64,000 bases of DNA from Bacillus sp. FJAT-45037 (GCF_002797325.1 NZ_KZ454938.1:694267-758266), one strand, 5' to 3'; numbered from the stretch's first letter, positions 46,970-55,789 are shown. Translations and numbers: made by a program. Notes: generated from the sequence alone by a model not told the origin.

Positions 46970-47899
46970 ATGTCATTTATAACCATTGAAAAAGCATCCA
47001 TTACAGATGCTGAAAAACTAACAGAAATAAAGAAAAGAACTTTTGATGAAGAAGTGAAAAAGTGGCTTCCAAATCAAAATGATGTAATTGATAACAATAT
47101 TAAGCCACCAGGATATTCTTTTGTTGAAATGACTAAGTATATGATTAAAGAATTGAAATACTTTAAAGTCTTACAGGGTAAGGAAATTATCGGTGGAATT
47201 ATAATAACTACTTCTGGTAAAAGTTTTGGGAGAATAGACCGTATTTTCGTTGACCCTAACTATCAGGGGAAAGGAATTGGATCAATTGTAATTAATTTAA
47301 TAGAGAAAGAGTTTCCTGATGTAAGGATTTGGGACCTTGAGACATCAAGTAGACAAATTAACAATCATTATTTTTATCAAAAAGTGGGTTATAAAACCAT
47401 CTATGAAAATGAGGATGAATATGGTTATCTAAAGGAAATAGAAACTTCATTAGAAAAAGAAAACATAGTTGAAAATAAAAGCATTCCTAGTTTCCAATAT
47501 GTGAATTGCGATATGGTAAAAACGGAGTGTTATGGAGTGAATTTAGAAGGAAGTTCATTCGGTAACAGTAATCTAATGAATAGTCATATTAGCAATTGTA
47601 ATTTTAGCGACTCAAAGTTCCAAAATTTAAATCTTAGAAATTCACTATATGCCGATTTAAATCTTTCTAACAGTAAGATGATATTTGTTACTTTAGGTGG
47701 GGTTAGTTTCATTGATACAAATCTTGGAGATGAGAATATACCAATTTCATTTGAAAGATGTGACCTTGAAGGAAGTAAATTTAGTAACAGTAATCTTCGA
47801 AATGTAGAAATACAAAATAGTGATTTGACTGGTATGAAAATAGATAATGTTCCAGTAGAAAAGCTTATTGATGCTTACTATCAATTGAATAAAAAATAA
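46970..47899 (+). CDS. GNAT acetyltransferase fused to pentapeptide repeats
   Basis: 309 residues. Residues 1-160 form a GNAT domain (RIDRIFVDPNYQGKGIGSIV with the acetyl-CoA loop, then NNHYFYQKVGYKTIY). Residues about 178-295 are pentapeptide repeats of the A(D/N)Lxx type (for example NLEGSSFGNSNL, NCNFSDSKFQNLNLRNS, CDLEGSKFSNSNLRN). AAAGGAG ribosome site. Fusion of an acetyltransferase to a right-handed beta-helix is unusual; it may place the enzyme on a nucleic-acid-like or protein surface. Function unknown. Confidence 0.85.
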   Translation: MSFITIEKASITDAEKLTEIKKRTFDEEVKKWLPNQNDVIDNNIKPPGYSFVEMTKYMIKELKYFKVLQGKEIIGGIIITTSGKSFGRIDRIFVDPNYQGKGIGSIVINLIEKEFPDVRIWDLETSSRQINNHYFYQKVGYKTIYENEDEYGYLKEIETSLEKENIVENKSIPSFQYVNCDMVKTECYGVNLEGSSFGNSNLMNSHISNCNFSDSKFQNLNLRNSLYADLNLSNSKMIFVTLGGVSFIDTNLGDENIPISFERCDLEGSKFSNSNLRNVEIQNSDLTGMKIDNVPVEKLIDAYYQLNKK

Positions 47900-47928
47900 T
47901 CATTAGTATTACCTTTATTTTTAATTGT

Positions 47929-48018
47929 TTGTTCAAAGAATGGGTGCTTAAGATGAAGATCGCAAGCCTGCTTTGATACTTTTTTCTTATTGAACTAAAG
48001 TTGCAGTTTAGTTAAATA
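47929..48018 (+). repeat. array repeat, both half-sites (copy 12)
   Basis: TTGTTCAAAGAATGGGTGC ... CTTATTGAACTAAAGTTGCAG then TTTAGTTAAATAA. Begins 30 bp after the previous stop and ends 16 bp before the next start. Confidence 0.8.
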
Positions 48019-48033
48019 AAGGGGCTGGCAATT

Positions 48034-48414
48034 ATGGGAGATGAAAGATATAAAACTGTTTATATAGTAACCAAACAACATATAAGCAACTACCCCAATC
48101 CCATTAGACTTTTTAAAGGGCAGGCTGTTATTGTCGGCAAAAAGTATGAGGGTAACGAAGGTTGGAATAACTGGATATATTGTTACACTAAAGATAAACA
48201 CTTAGAGGGTTGGGTACCCGAACAAATAATTCATATTGAAGGTGAGCAAGGGTTGATTCTAGAGGATTATATTGCTAAAGAATTAGAGGTTAATGTTGAT
48301 GAACAGCTTATTAAATTTAACGAACTTAATGGTTGGATATGGGTTAAAAGGCTAATTAACTCAGAAGAAGGTTGGGTACCTAAAGAGAATGTAAAAGAAG
48401 TAAATGATGACTAA
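48034..48414 (+). CDS. protein with two SH3-like domains
   Basis: 126 residues. Two copies of an SH3-type ending: NWIYCYTKDKHLEGWVPEQI and GWIWVKRLINSEEGWVPKEN, each ending in GWVP. No signal peptide. Small cytoplasmic SH3-pair proteins of this kind are common in Bacillus and uncharacterised. Ribosome site GGGGCTGG. Confidence 0.78.
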   Translation: MGDERYKTVYIVTKQHISNYPNPIRLFKGQAVIVGKKYEGNEGWNNWIYCYTKDKHLEGWVPEQIIHIEGEQGLILEDYIAKELEVNVDEQLIKFNELNGWIWVKRLINSEEGWVPKENVKEVNDD

Positions 48415-48469
48415 CCAAAAATGTTGCTAACAAGTTCTTAAATTTAATGGAAGGAATTGTTGACTTGAT

Positions 48470-48512
48470 TCTTGGTGCTTCTTGTACTAACGGGCAGAAT
48501 AGTTTGAAAAAT
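48470..48512 (+). repeat. array repeat, right half (copy 13)
   Basis: TTGGTGCTTCTTGTACTAACGG followed by GCAGAATAGTTTG (given in two pieces). Only the right half-site is clear; 56 bp after the SH3 gene. Confidence 0.7.
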
Positions 48513-48554
48513 TTCCCAATATTATGGTAGTGTTTTGTAGAGGGAGGTGAAAAT

Positions 48555-48671
48555 ATGAGTAGAGATAATGCTGATAAAAATACTTTTATTAGTACCGCAT
48601 TAGGTTGGACGGTTGATGCAGTGTTATATCTTCCAAGGATTTTTATTAATTTTGTGAAAGCTGTTTTCTAA
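48555..48671 (+). CDS. 38-residue hydrophobic protein
   Basis: ATG 48555 behind a near-perfect GAGGGAGGTG. Product begins MSRDNADKNTFIST and ends FINFVKAVF, with an amphipathic hydrophobic C-terminal half. Followed by a good terminator. Too short to assign; a membrane-active small protein or peptide is possible. Confidence 0.6.
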   Translation: MSRDNADKNTFISTALGWTVDAVLYLPRIFINFVKAVF

Positions 48672-48699
48672 TGTAATGTTGTTTTCACTATGAGAGAAG

Positions 48700-48724
48700 G
48701 GAAGTTGTTCAACAACTTCCTTTT
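48700..48724 (+). terminator. terminator after the 38-residue gene
   Basis: GGAAGTTGTT / AACAACTTCC with a 1-base loop, then TTTTCTT. Confidence 0.75.
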
Positions 48725-48871
48725 CTTATTAAAGTAAACCAGCTAATAGTTTGTCAACATTTTTCAATAAAAAAATGAAATTGCACATGCTATACTAAAA
48801 ATGAGTATACCAAATAACCTACCAATCTGTACTTTTTGGAAGGTCTTGGTCTATCTAGTTAGATATAGCTA

Positions 48872-49739
48872 TCAAGCTACATCTTGGAAAGGTGTTTTGC
48901 TTTTCAGTAAAGCATAAATCCAATGTAAGAGTTTATTGACACAAGCAATGACGGCGACTCTAAATGGTTTACCTTCTTCGCGTTTTTTATCGTAAAACTC
49001 TCTGAGTCTCTTGTTCCGTGCAATAATTTCGTCGGTTGTCTTTTGCTTACGAGAATCTCTAATTCCGCATTGAACGGCCATAAATAAGGCATGTCTCAGT
49101 CTGGAAGAGCCTCTTTTAGTTATCCGATTAACGGAAGCTGTAAACTTTCCTGAAGAGTAAACACTAGGGTCGACTCCAGCGTATGCAACCAACTTCTTTG
49201 GGTGATTAAACCGATCTATCTCACCGATCTCAGAAATAATCGTGGCGGCGATCTTTTCTCCAATTCCGGGAATAGATTGGATAATCTGATATTCTTCAAT
49301 TTCTTTCGCAAGGGCATCTATTTCAGTTGCGATGTTGGATAGGTGCTCTTGGTATTGAAGAACGATGTTCGTTAACATCTCCAAATTGAAAATATGACTC
49401 TCATACAAATTCTTTTGAAACGGGTTGCGCAAGGCAGCCTCTCTCAGCTTTTGTGCTTTTTCTATGGCCCACCTCTCAGAACGACTTTTACATAACGAAG
49501 CGATCTTTTCGACCAATTCAGACTCATCCACTTGTAAGACAGCCTCTGAAGTTGGAAAAGCCTGCAGGGTTAATAACGATACCTTCGAATACAAACTACC
49601 AAATACGCCTCTGTATTCAGGAAACACCTGATCCAATAAGGAATGGAGTTGTAGTTTCGTATTCGCCGATACTTCAGCGATCGTCTCTTGTTGTCTGGTT
49701 AAATTACGAAGATTTAAGAGTTGAATCCCTCGTTTTTTA
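48872..49739 (-). pseudogene. IS110 transposase, C-terminal fragment
   Basis: Encodes the C-terminal 288 residues. The Transposase_20 helix-hairpin-helix region reads QSIPGIGEKIAATIISEIG; the catalytic Ser lies in KRGSSRLRHALFMAV. It starts directly at the intron edge (KKRGIQLLNLRNLTRQQE ...). Joined in frame to the fragment at 51619-51989 once the intron is removed, giving 412 residues, the usual IS110 length. As it stands it has no start of its own. Confidence 0.9.
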
Positions 49740-51618
49740 GTGCGCCCGGCATGGGTGATAACTTGGTGGTGAAAGTCCGCTACAGGCTTGGCAGTAGGAA
49801 CTGTTAGCTAAAGGCAAGGGTGTCCATTGCGAAGTGGAATCTGAAGGAAGCCTGCGGCAAAATCCCGAACTGACGAACAGAAATTGTATAGAAGGCTGAA
49901 TTGGAATGGACGAGTTTGCTAAACAAAACAAAGTCCGATACTGCCCGAATTCCATACAGTAAATACAGCAGTTACATGGGAGGAAGGTTATCATCCTTAC
50001 CCGGGGAGGTCTCATGAGGGTTACTTACGTAACAATCATCCTAGTGATAGGTTGATGAATCATGAGAAGTCAGCAGAGGCCATAGTAGTTTTACAATAAA
50101 ATGAAGGGCCGAACAATCTTAATCTTGGAAAACAAGGAGGTGTAGACATCGCCGCCAAAGCGCAGAAAACATCGTGGTAAAGACCGAATAGATGGCTACT
50201 TATGGAGAGATAGGTTGGAAACCAAAGGTACATAAGAGTGCGTAGGGATGTCGACATGGATATGAGAGAACAAGATGGTAACGCATTAATTAAACAAGTG
50301 ATTGACGACAAAAATCTTTTAAATGCATATGAGAAAGTAAAGAAAAACAAAGGAGCTCCAGGAGTTGATGGAGTAACTGTGTACGAACTCGAATCTCACA
50401 TGCGTAAGTATTACCAACCATTGAAAAAGAAGCTATTAGACGGAACGTATCAACCACAGCCAGTGAAAAGAGTCGCCATTCCGAAACCGGATGGTTCTAA
50501 AAGATACCTCGGTATTCCAAGTGTCATGGATAGGGTTGTCCAACAAGCTATTCTACAAGTTATTGAGCCGAAAATCGACCCATACTTTTCAGAAAAAAGC
50601 TTTGGATTCAGAAAAGGAAGGAACGCACACCAAGCAATCAAGCTAGCTGAGCAATACTACGAGGAAGGATATCGAACAGTTGTCGATTGTGACTTGAAAA
50701 GCTACTTCGATACGATCCATCACCAAAGAGTACATGCTTATCTTGAGGAATTTATCTCTGATAAAATCGTCCTGAAACTGATATGGAAATTCTTGCGTTC
50801 CGGAATACTTGATAAAGATATTTATATCGAGACAAATGAAGGAACTCCGCAAGGTGGTCCACTTTCACCGATCCTCGCCAATGTCTATCTAAACAAACTG
50901 GATAGAAGACTGGAAGAACGCGGACACCGGTTTATCCGATACGCAGATGACTTTGTTATCTACGTTAAAAGCAAACGAGCTGGCGAGAGAGTCATGGATA
51001 ATATCTCAAACTACATTGAGAGTGACCTTGGATTAACCATTAATCAAAATAAAAGCAAGGTGTGTAGTGCCACTTCGGCAACCTTCCTAGGGTTCAATAT
51101 TCAAAATTTAATGGGAAAGTCGGTAGCCGACCTAGCAGGTCGGCAAAACAACGTTTCAAAAATAAACTCAAAAACTTAACCAGTCGGAAAAGACCTGGGA
51201 CATGGAAACAGATCATGACAGAAATTAACCGGGTAACAATTGGGTGGATTAACTATTACGGAATCGCAAGGATGAAGACGTTTATCCTTGAAGTTCAAGG
51301 ATGGTTAAATCATAGGCTCAGACAAATCATTTGGAAAAGGTGGAAGAAAGTTAAAACGAAATTTAAAATGCTTCGTAAATATGGCATCGGTCATGAGGAT
51401 GCCATCAAGATCGCCAATTCTCGAAAAGGATATTGGCGTATTTCAAGGTCGGAAATCATTCATCGTGCAATCACAAAAGAAAAACTCATAAAGTGGGGAT
51501 TAAAAGAATTATCCACACTTTATGAGCTGCGCTACTTAAAAGATTGAACCGCCGTATACGAGAACCGTACGTACGGTGGTGTGAGAGGTCGGAGGCTAAA
51601 AGCCTCCTCCTACTCAAT
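49740..51618 (+). mobile_element. group II intron, antisense inside the transposase
   Basis: 5' end GTGCGCCCGGCATGGGTG at 49740; domain V at about 51546-51581 (GAACCGCCGTATACGAGAAC then CGTACGTACGGTGGTG); domain VI GGAGGCTAAAAGCCTCC and 3' end CTACTCAAT at 51618. Removing 49740-51618 joins CTCGTTTTTTA to TAGGGTTC and restores the transposase codons for EPYKKRG. The 5' exon ends in a T-run, as in introns that home to terminator-like sites. Orientation is opposite to the transposase. Confidence 0.92.
50238..51547 (+). pseudogene. ltrA: group II intron reverse transcriptase/maturase, frameshifted
   Basis: Reverse transcriptase of LtrA type: YLGIPSVMDRVVQQAILQV, FGFRKGRNAHQAI, GTPQGGPLSPILANVYL and the catalytic YADD (about residue 235). 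The frame ends early at 51179; the remainder (GWINYYGIA maturase domain to LYELRYLKD) continues in another frame to 51547. The shift lies in the GGGAAAG run near 51114-51118, where one A appears to be missing. No HNH endonuclease domain is seen. Start uncertain (GTG 50238 or ATG 50256). Confidence 0.9.
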
Positions 51619-51989
51619 TAGGGTTCAAGCTCCTCCTTGTAGTAAAGCTCGCACAAATGATACGCATCAACGGCATCTGTTTTTACCTTGCGTAAGCTCG
51701 AACTTTTCGCTCGATGCGAAATGAGTGGGTTGATGACAATATACACATACTCTTGGTCCTCCAGAAACTGAATCACAGGTAGATGATAATGACCTGTCGA
51801 CTCTAAAACCACAGAAGGTGGTTGTCCTTGTGCTGCTTGTTCGACTTCTTGAAGAAATGCCAAGAATGTCTCGAGACCCTCACGATCATGTTTAATACTG
51901 AAACTCTTACGATAAGGCTTTCCCTTGTCCAAGAAGGCTTGAACCTGACTTTCTCCTTTTGAGACATCCAGACCGATGACTGGATTCAT
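51619..51989 (-). pseudogene. IS110 transposase, N-terminal fragment
   Basis: Encodes the first 123 residues, the RuvC-like DEDD domain: VIGLDVSKGESQ (first Asp), VVLESTGHYHLPV (Glu), KTDAVDAYHLCEL (Asp pair). Ends at the intron with ...YKEELEP. ATG 51989 has CTAGGAGTTG upstream. Confidence 0.9.
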
Positions 51990-52196
51990 TGTTTATCAAC
52001 TCCTAGAAATAAATTAGTTGGTAACCCCTAGAGCTTCTTGTAGTGTCATAGGTTCGCTTGTTAAACGGGATCATTTCTATGTCCCAACCAGCCTGAAACA
52101 TGTTCATACAAGTAGGGGGCGAACAGTTTAGCTAACGGGATCGAGTCCCACGGGTGCGACGTTCTACCCCGACTACCGCTATCATACGACCATAAA
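51990..52196 (-). ncRNA. candidate bridge RNA region of the IS110 element
   Basis: About 200 bp of noncoding DNA upstream of the transposase. In characterised IS110-group elements this end encodes the bridge RNA that pairs with target and donor DNA. Several inverted repeats are visible (GGGAC...GTCCC; GGGAT CGAGT CCC). It contains the strings TTAAACGGGATC and GCTAACGGGATC, close to the array-repeat core. Assignment is by position only. Confidence 0.4.
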
Positions 52197-52240
52197 AAAT
52201 AAGGTCAACCAGAAATATTTTCTTATCTGGCTAACCTTAT
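52196..52240. terminator. bidirectional terminator-like hairpin
   Basis: AAGGTCAACCAGA / TCTGGCTAACCTT with mismatches, A/T-runs on both sides; next to the outer end of the IS110 element. Confidence 0.6.
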
Positions 52241-52314
52241 ATTACGAACGGGTGCGATTGTTCAATAAGAGCAGTAGCTTTTTCACTAACGGAGCATTTC
52301 ACTTTAATAAAGGG
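52241..52314 (+). repeat. array repeat, both half-sites (copy 14)
   Basis: ATTACGAACGGGTGCGATTG ... AGCAGTAGCTTTTTCACTAACGG (in pieces) then AGCATTTCACTTTAATAA. Ends 8 bp before the next ATG. Confidence 0.92.
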
Positions 52315-52321
52315 AATATCA

Positions 52322-52594
52322 ATGGTGAAAAAAAAGGGAGTGGGTTTCGTGATAATAAATATTATTACTGGAATTATTGTCTTGGGAGTCAGTTTTATAG
52401 TGTTAGCTGGGTGGTTTATTTTTGACCCTTCATTTCAGCCTATAATATTTGTTCCTATAACGGCGATTCTTTTATGGATATTAGCTGTTATCGGAGAAAG
52501 AAAGATAATTAAATTTAATTTTGGATTTAGAACGTTGCAAATTCTTCTTGCTGCTTTAGCTTTAATTTATTTGATTTATGTTAATTTTTATTAA
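52322..52594 (+). CDS. small membrane protein, three spans
   Basis: 90 residues from ATG 52322 (AAAGGGA site), or 81 from GTG 52349 (AAAGGGAGTGGG site). Three hydrophobic helices; only a short basic loop (GERKIIKFN). Not recognised. Confidence 0.6.
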   Translation: MVKKKGVGFVIINIITGIIVLGVSFIVLAGWFIFDPSFQPIIFVPITAILLWILAVIGERKIIKFNFGFRTLQILLAALALIYLIYVNFY

Positions 52595-52605
52595 ATCCCC
52601 TCGGA

Positions 52606-52640
52606 AGTTTGTGATGTATTTCACTTAAAGTAGTGGGAAC
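52606..52640 (+). repeat. array repeat, decayed (copy 15)
   Basis: AGTTTGTGATGTATTTCACT then TAAAGTAGTGGGA; matches the extended-flank type with a damaged core. Confidence 0.45.
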
Positions 52641-52707
52641 GTCAGTGCAAGATGCTCTAGTTATTATTGACTCGATTGATAATTGCATATTGAAAGGGGT
52701 GGCTGTC

Positions 52708-52995
52708 TTGCAAAAATGTGAAAACTGCAACGAACAATTTAGTTGGAGTAAAATTTATAAATCGTTTTGGTGGGCATATAAACCTATAAATTGTGATAAA
52801 TGCGGTAAGGAGCATAGGATTACCATTATTGGTAGATTCACATTTACTTTTCTAACTATTGTACCGATGTTGATTTTTGGGAATTTCCTTTCGCCATTCA
52901 GTAATTTTTTTATGACTCTTACTATTGGATTCGCCATATTAATGATTGGCTCATTGTTTGCTCCATATTTTGTTAAGTACACCAGGGTATTGTGA
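52708..52995 (+). CDS. putative zinc-ribbon membrane protein (TIGR04104-like)
   Basis: 95 residues from TTG 52708 (AAGGGGTGG site; the frame from 52633 lacks one). CENCNEQFSWSKIYKSF and CDKCGKEHRIT form a CxxC...CxxC zinc ribbon of the Bacillus cxxc_20_cxxc type; two hydrophobic helices follow. Function unknown. Confidence 0.72.
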   Translation: MQKCENCNEQFSWSKIYKSFWWAYKPINCDKCGKEHRITIIGRFTFTFLTIVPMLIFGNFLSPFSNFFMTLTIGFAILMIGSLFAPYFVKYTRVL

Positions 52996-53002
52996 AGTAT
53001 CA

Positions 53003-53075
53003 CATTTAAACAAACGGGTGCTACCCTGAAAGAAGGAACGGTGCAGTTTTTATCGGAGTGCGAAGTTATCGCAGA
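53003..53075 (+). repeat. array repeat, both half-sites (copy 16)
   Basis: ATTTAAACAAACGGGTGC ... GGAACGGTGCAG then TTTTTATCGGAGTGCG. Begins 8 bp after the previous stop. Confidence 0.75.
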
Positions 53076-53177
53076 TAAAAAAAGAGCTATAATACCATGA
53101 TATAAGGACTACTAGGGGTGGGTCGCCGAAAATAACCGAGAAGAGATAGAACAAAATCTTCAAATAACATAAATGAC

Positions 53178-53222
53178 TTTTTGTTATTGTGCTAACGGGT
53201 AGCATTCGTTAAAGAAACCACT
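53178..53222 (+). repeat. array repeat, half-site (copy 17)
   Basis: TTTGTTATTGTGCTAACGGG then TAGCATTCGTTAAAG. Last copy before the ABC/TetR module. Confidence 0.7.
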
Positions 53223-53284
53223 AAAAACAACGAAAAGGAAATCCAAATATATGGAAGTCCTTTCGTCATAGTAAAAAAAGAATT

Positions 53285-53313
53285 AAACTTTAACAAAGCC
53301 GTTTCACAACGGC
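53285..53313 (-). terminator. terminator of the ABC operon
   Basis: On the minus strand GCCGTT-GTGA-AACGGC followed by TTTGTTAAAG; overlaps the permease stop. Confidence 0.6.
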
Positions 53314-54086
53314 AGATCTTTCCGCTTAAAAACCGCTACTCCTATGAGGTATAGAACGAGCGCCAGTCCTCCAAGTATAAATAACTGCGGACCATAGCTT
53401 CCACTTTGAATAATCGCATCCGAATCAAAAAGGGTAATGATCGTGACATTTTCAAGGATTGACAGACTGTCACTCATGCCGGAAAGCATATTCGCGGCAA
53501 AGAAAAATACCGTTAGGCCTGCACCGAGCGCCAAGGAATAGCTTGACCGGTTGAATAAACAAGAGGCAAAAAACGTGATACCGCTTATAGCGAGATTTAA
53601 TAGGAATGAACCTAACGTAAGCATGAAGAACGTGTCTAATGGAAGCTCACCTGGCTGAACGAGCTCTGCCACGCCAAATCCTACCCCAAAGATCAGCGTG
53701 AATAATGCGGTGAGGGAGGAAACAAAGTAAATGAGACTGGTTACCGTGTACTCGGTTCTTGTGATGGGCGTTGACAGATGGTATGCCATGCTGCCTTTAT
53801 CCACCTGCTCTGCTATCAGCTTATTGCCAATGATGACGGAATAGATCATGGCGAAAATGAGGGCGAAGTTTCCAAAGAACTGATTTGCTGTAAAAGCGGT
53901 TAAGGTTGAAATATCACCTAACGGATTAATGGGCGCATCCGTGCTTGTTTGGGCAATTTCATTCATAGTTTCCGGCGTGAAGATACTCATTATGATCCCG
54001 ATTAACACTGAAAGTGAACCCGCTATGATGAGGAATACTTTTGCATTTGATTTAATTAAGTGAATGAGTAAAGTCTTATTGAACAT
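53304..54086 (-). CDS. ABC-2 type transporter permease
   Basis: 260 residues with six membrane spans and a large loop after span 1 (TPETMNEIAQTSTDA). Pattern of ABC-2 permeases (PITRTEYTVTSLIYF). Overlaps the ATPase gene by 11 bp. Base composition looks richer in G+C than the array genes around it, so it was probably acquired separately. Confidence 0.85.
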   Translation of the reverse strand: MFNKTLLIHLIKSNAKVFLIIAGSLSVLIGIIMSIFTPETMNEIAQTSTDAPINPLGDISTLTAFTANQFFGNFALIFAMIYSVIIGNKLIAEQVDKGSMAYHLSTPITRTEYTVTSLIYFVSSLTALFTLIFGVGFGVAELVQPGELPLDTFFMLTLGSFLLNLAISGITFFASCLFNRSSYSLALGAGLTVFFFAANMLSGMSDSLSILENVTIITLFDSDAIIQSGSYGPQLFILGGLALVLYLIGVAVFKRKDLPL

Positions 54087-54984
54087 GGTCGTGATTCTCC
54101 CCTCTGTAAAAATTCATAAAATTATCTTCCAGTGAGTATTTCATTTCACGAATGGAAATCACATTTTTAGCAGCCAGTGCACGGATCAGATTGTTTAGTT
54201 GGGTATCTTCTATTTCGATCACGAGCTGCAAGCCTTCCTTGTGAATCTCTGAAATTTTGAAAATATCCTGCTGAATTGATTGGAAGTCTTCAGGATTTTG
54301 AAACGTTACTTTGAATGTGGTCTTCTCAACGTTGTTAAATTCCTGCGCCTTTATGACTGAAATGATTTTCCCCTGCTTAATCATGGCAATCCGGTCGCAG
54401 GTCCCCTCGATTTCTTCAAATAAATGAGACGACATAAGGATGCTTTTCCCCTTTTGTTTTTCCTCGCGAATAAGCTGAACAAAGACCGATTGCATCAAAG
54501 GATCAAGTCCAGTTGTTGGTTCATCTAGAATGAGAACTTTAGGATCGTGCATAAAGGCACAAACGATTCCAACCTTTTGCTTCATACCCTTCGACATTCG
54601 CTTAATGGGTGCTGAAGGATCAAGGTTGAACATCTCTATTAACTGTTGAGACCTTTTCAGGTCACGGAGACCTCGCATTTTCGCGGTATGCTGAATAAGC
54701 TGCGTGCCTGTCATGTTTTCCGGAAAGGCCATCTCTGCAGGCAGATAACCTAAATGCTTTTGAATTTCTTTAGACTCATTCCAGCAATTCAACTGTAAAA
54801 CAGCAGCCGTTCCGCTTTGCGGTTTACTGAATCCCAACAGATGGCGAAGCGTTGTCGTCTTCCCAGCCCCGTTTGGACCGAGAAAGCCAACTACCTCTCC
54901 TTCTTCTATTTGAAATGAAACATCAAAAATTCCCTTATGATTTCCGTAATCCTTGGTAAGATTTTGGATGTTTATCGCTGTCAT
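54076..54984 (-). CDS. ABC transporter ATP-binding protein
   Basis: 302 residues. Walker [11 protein letters not shown], signature [11 protein letters not shown] (SxGxxQ type), Walker [15 protein letters not shown]-loop MSSHLFEE. Exporter type (DrrA/BcrA-like). Forms an operon with the permease, divergent from a TetR gene. Confidence 0.92.
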   Translation of the reverse strand: MTAINIQNLTKDYGNHKGIFDVSFQIEEGEVVGFLGPNGAGKTTTLRHLLGFSKPQSGTAAVLQLNCWNESKEIQKHLGYLPAEMAFPENMTGTQLIQHTAKMRGLRDLKRSQQLIEMFNLDPSAPIKRMSKGMKQKVGIVCAFMHDPKVLILDEPTTGLDPLMQSVFVQLIREEKQKGKSILMSSHLFEEIEGTCDRIAMIKQGKIISVIKAQEFNNVEKTTFKVTFQNPEDFQSIQQDIFKISEIHKEGLQLVIEIEDTQLNNLIRALAAKNVISIREMKYSLEDNFMNFYRGENHDHVQ

Positions 54985-55014
54985 CTATCATCACCAACCA
55001 TTTCTTTTTATTTA

Positions 55015-55092
55015 TCCGACAATATGTCGTATGATCTAAGCATATGGTGTACGCACATCCCGATCAACCGACAGTTTGACGCTATTGTCGGA
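55015..55092. promoter_or_regulatory. candidate TetR operators
   Basis: CGACA-ATA-TGTCG at 55017-55029 and CCGACA-N12-TGTCGG at 55068-55091; the outer arms TCCGACAATA and TATTGTCGGA are also perfect inverted repeats 58 bp apart. They lie in the 137-bp gap between the ABC operon and tetR, the usual place for TetR autoregulation. Confidence 0.65.
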
Positions 55093-55121
55093 TTCTGCGA
55101 CACCCCACAGGAGGAAGAGTT

Positions 55122-55694
55122 ATGAAAAAGAATCCAGCGATTACCGCTCAAACGAGACAAAATTTAACCGATGCTTTCTGGCAGCTTTATTTCACAAAGC
55201 GAATCGAAAAAATAACGATTAAAGAAATTACAACGAAAGCGGGCTATAATCGGTCCACCTTTTACGAGTACTTTACGGATGTGTATGACGTGTTGGAGCA
55301 ATTGGAAAACAATTTGATTTCCAAGCTGCAGGAAATGCCGATGCAGCAGCTTTCTTCTTCAGGCGACCCATTTCCTCTTGAAGCACTGGTCCGCTTGTAT
55401 TCCGACCAAAGTCAGTATCTTGCCGTCCTGCTTGGAGACCACGGAGATCCGGCCTTTCAAAGAAGAATCAAAGCCAGCATTAAGCCCGTGATGAAAGAAA
55501 TCCTTGTCGTACAGGGAGCAAAAGACGGCTTTGAGCTCGACTACACATTGGAATATGCGCTATCTGCGATGATCGGGATTTTAAGCTATTGGTTCAACCA
55601 GGAAAACGCTCCTTCTATGGAAGACTTAACAGCGCTGCTTGGAGAACTTTCGAGTGATGGTGTGATAGGGAAACTGATGGGCTTGAGAGAGTGA
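55122..55694 (+). CDS. TetR/AcrR family regulator
   Basis: 190 residues. N-terminal helix-turn-helix IKEITTKAGYNRSTFYEYFTD (one residue over; core is TTKAGYNRSTFYEYF), C-terminal TetR_C-type domain. GGAGGAAGAG ribosome site. Probably represses the divergent ABC exporter through the inverted repeats at 55015-55092. Confidence 0.9.
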   Translation: MKKNPAITAQTRQNLTDAFWQLYFTKRIEKITIKEITTKAGYNRSTFYEYFTDVYDVLEQLENNLISKLQEMPMQQLSSSGDPFPLEALVRLYSDQSQYLAVLLGDHGDPAFQRRIKASIKPVMKEILVVQGAKDGFELDYTLEYALSAMIGILSYWFNQENAPSMEDLTALLGELSSDGVIGKLMGLRE

Positions 55695-55789
55695 TTGCGG
55701 AGTGGTGCAAATCGGCAACACAAAAAAAGGGCTTGGGTCTAGGCTCTTTTACTTGTAAATAGGAAACTAAAGTGCTGAATAAGCTCATT

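Larger units (their letters stand above)
48840..52196 (-). mobile_element. IS110-family element interrupted by a group II intron
   Basis: A minus-strand IS110 transposase in two parts (51989-51619 and 49739-48872) flanks a plus-strand group II intron. The outer ends are estimates: this family has no long terminal inverted repeats, so I cannot read exact edges. The right-hand noncoding part (about 51990-52196) is the transposase-upstream end. The element sits between array repeat copies 13 and 14. Confidence 0.8.

Noticed and set aside
49740-51618. Intron splicing restores transposase expression
   Set aside because: The intron lies antisense to the transposase, so it cannot be spliced from that mRNA.
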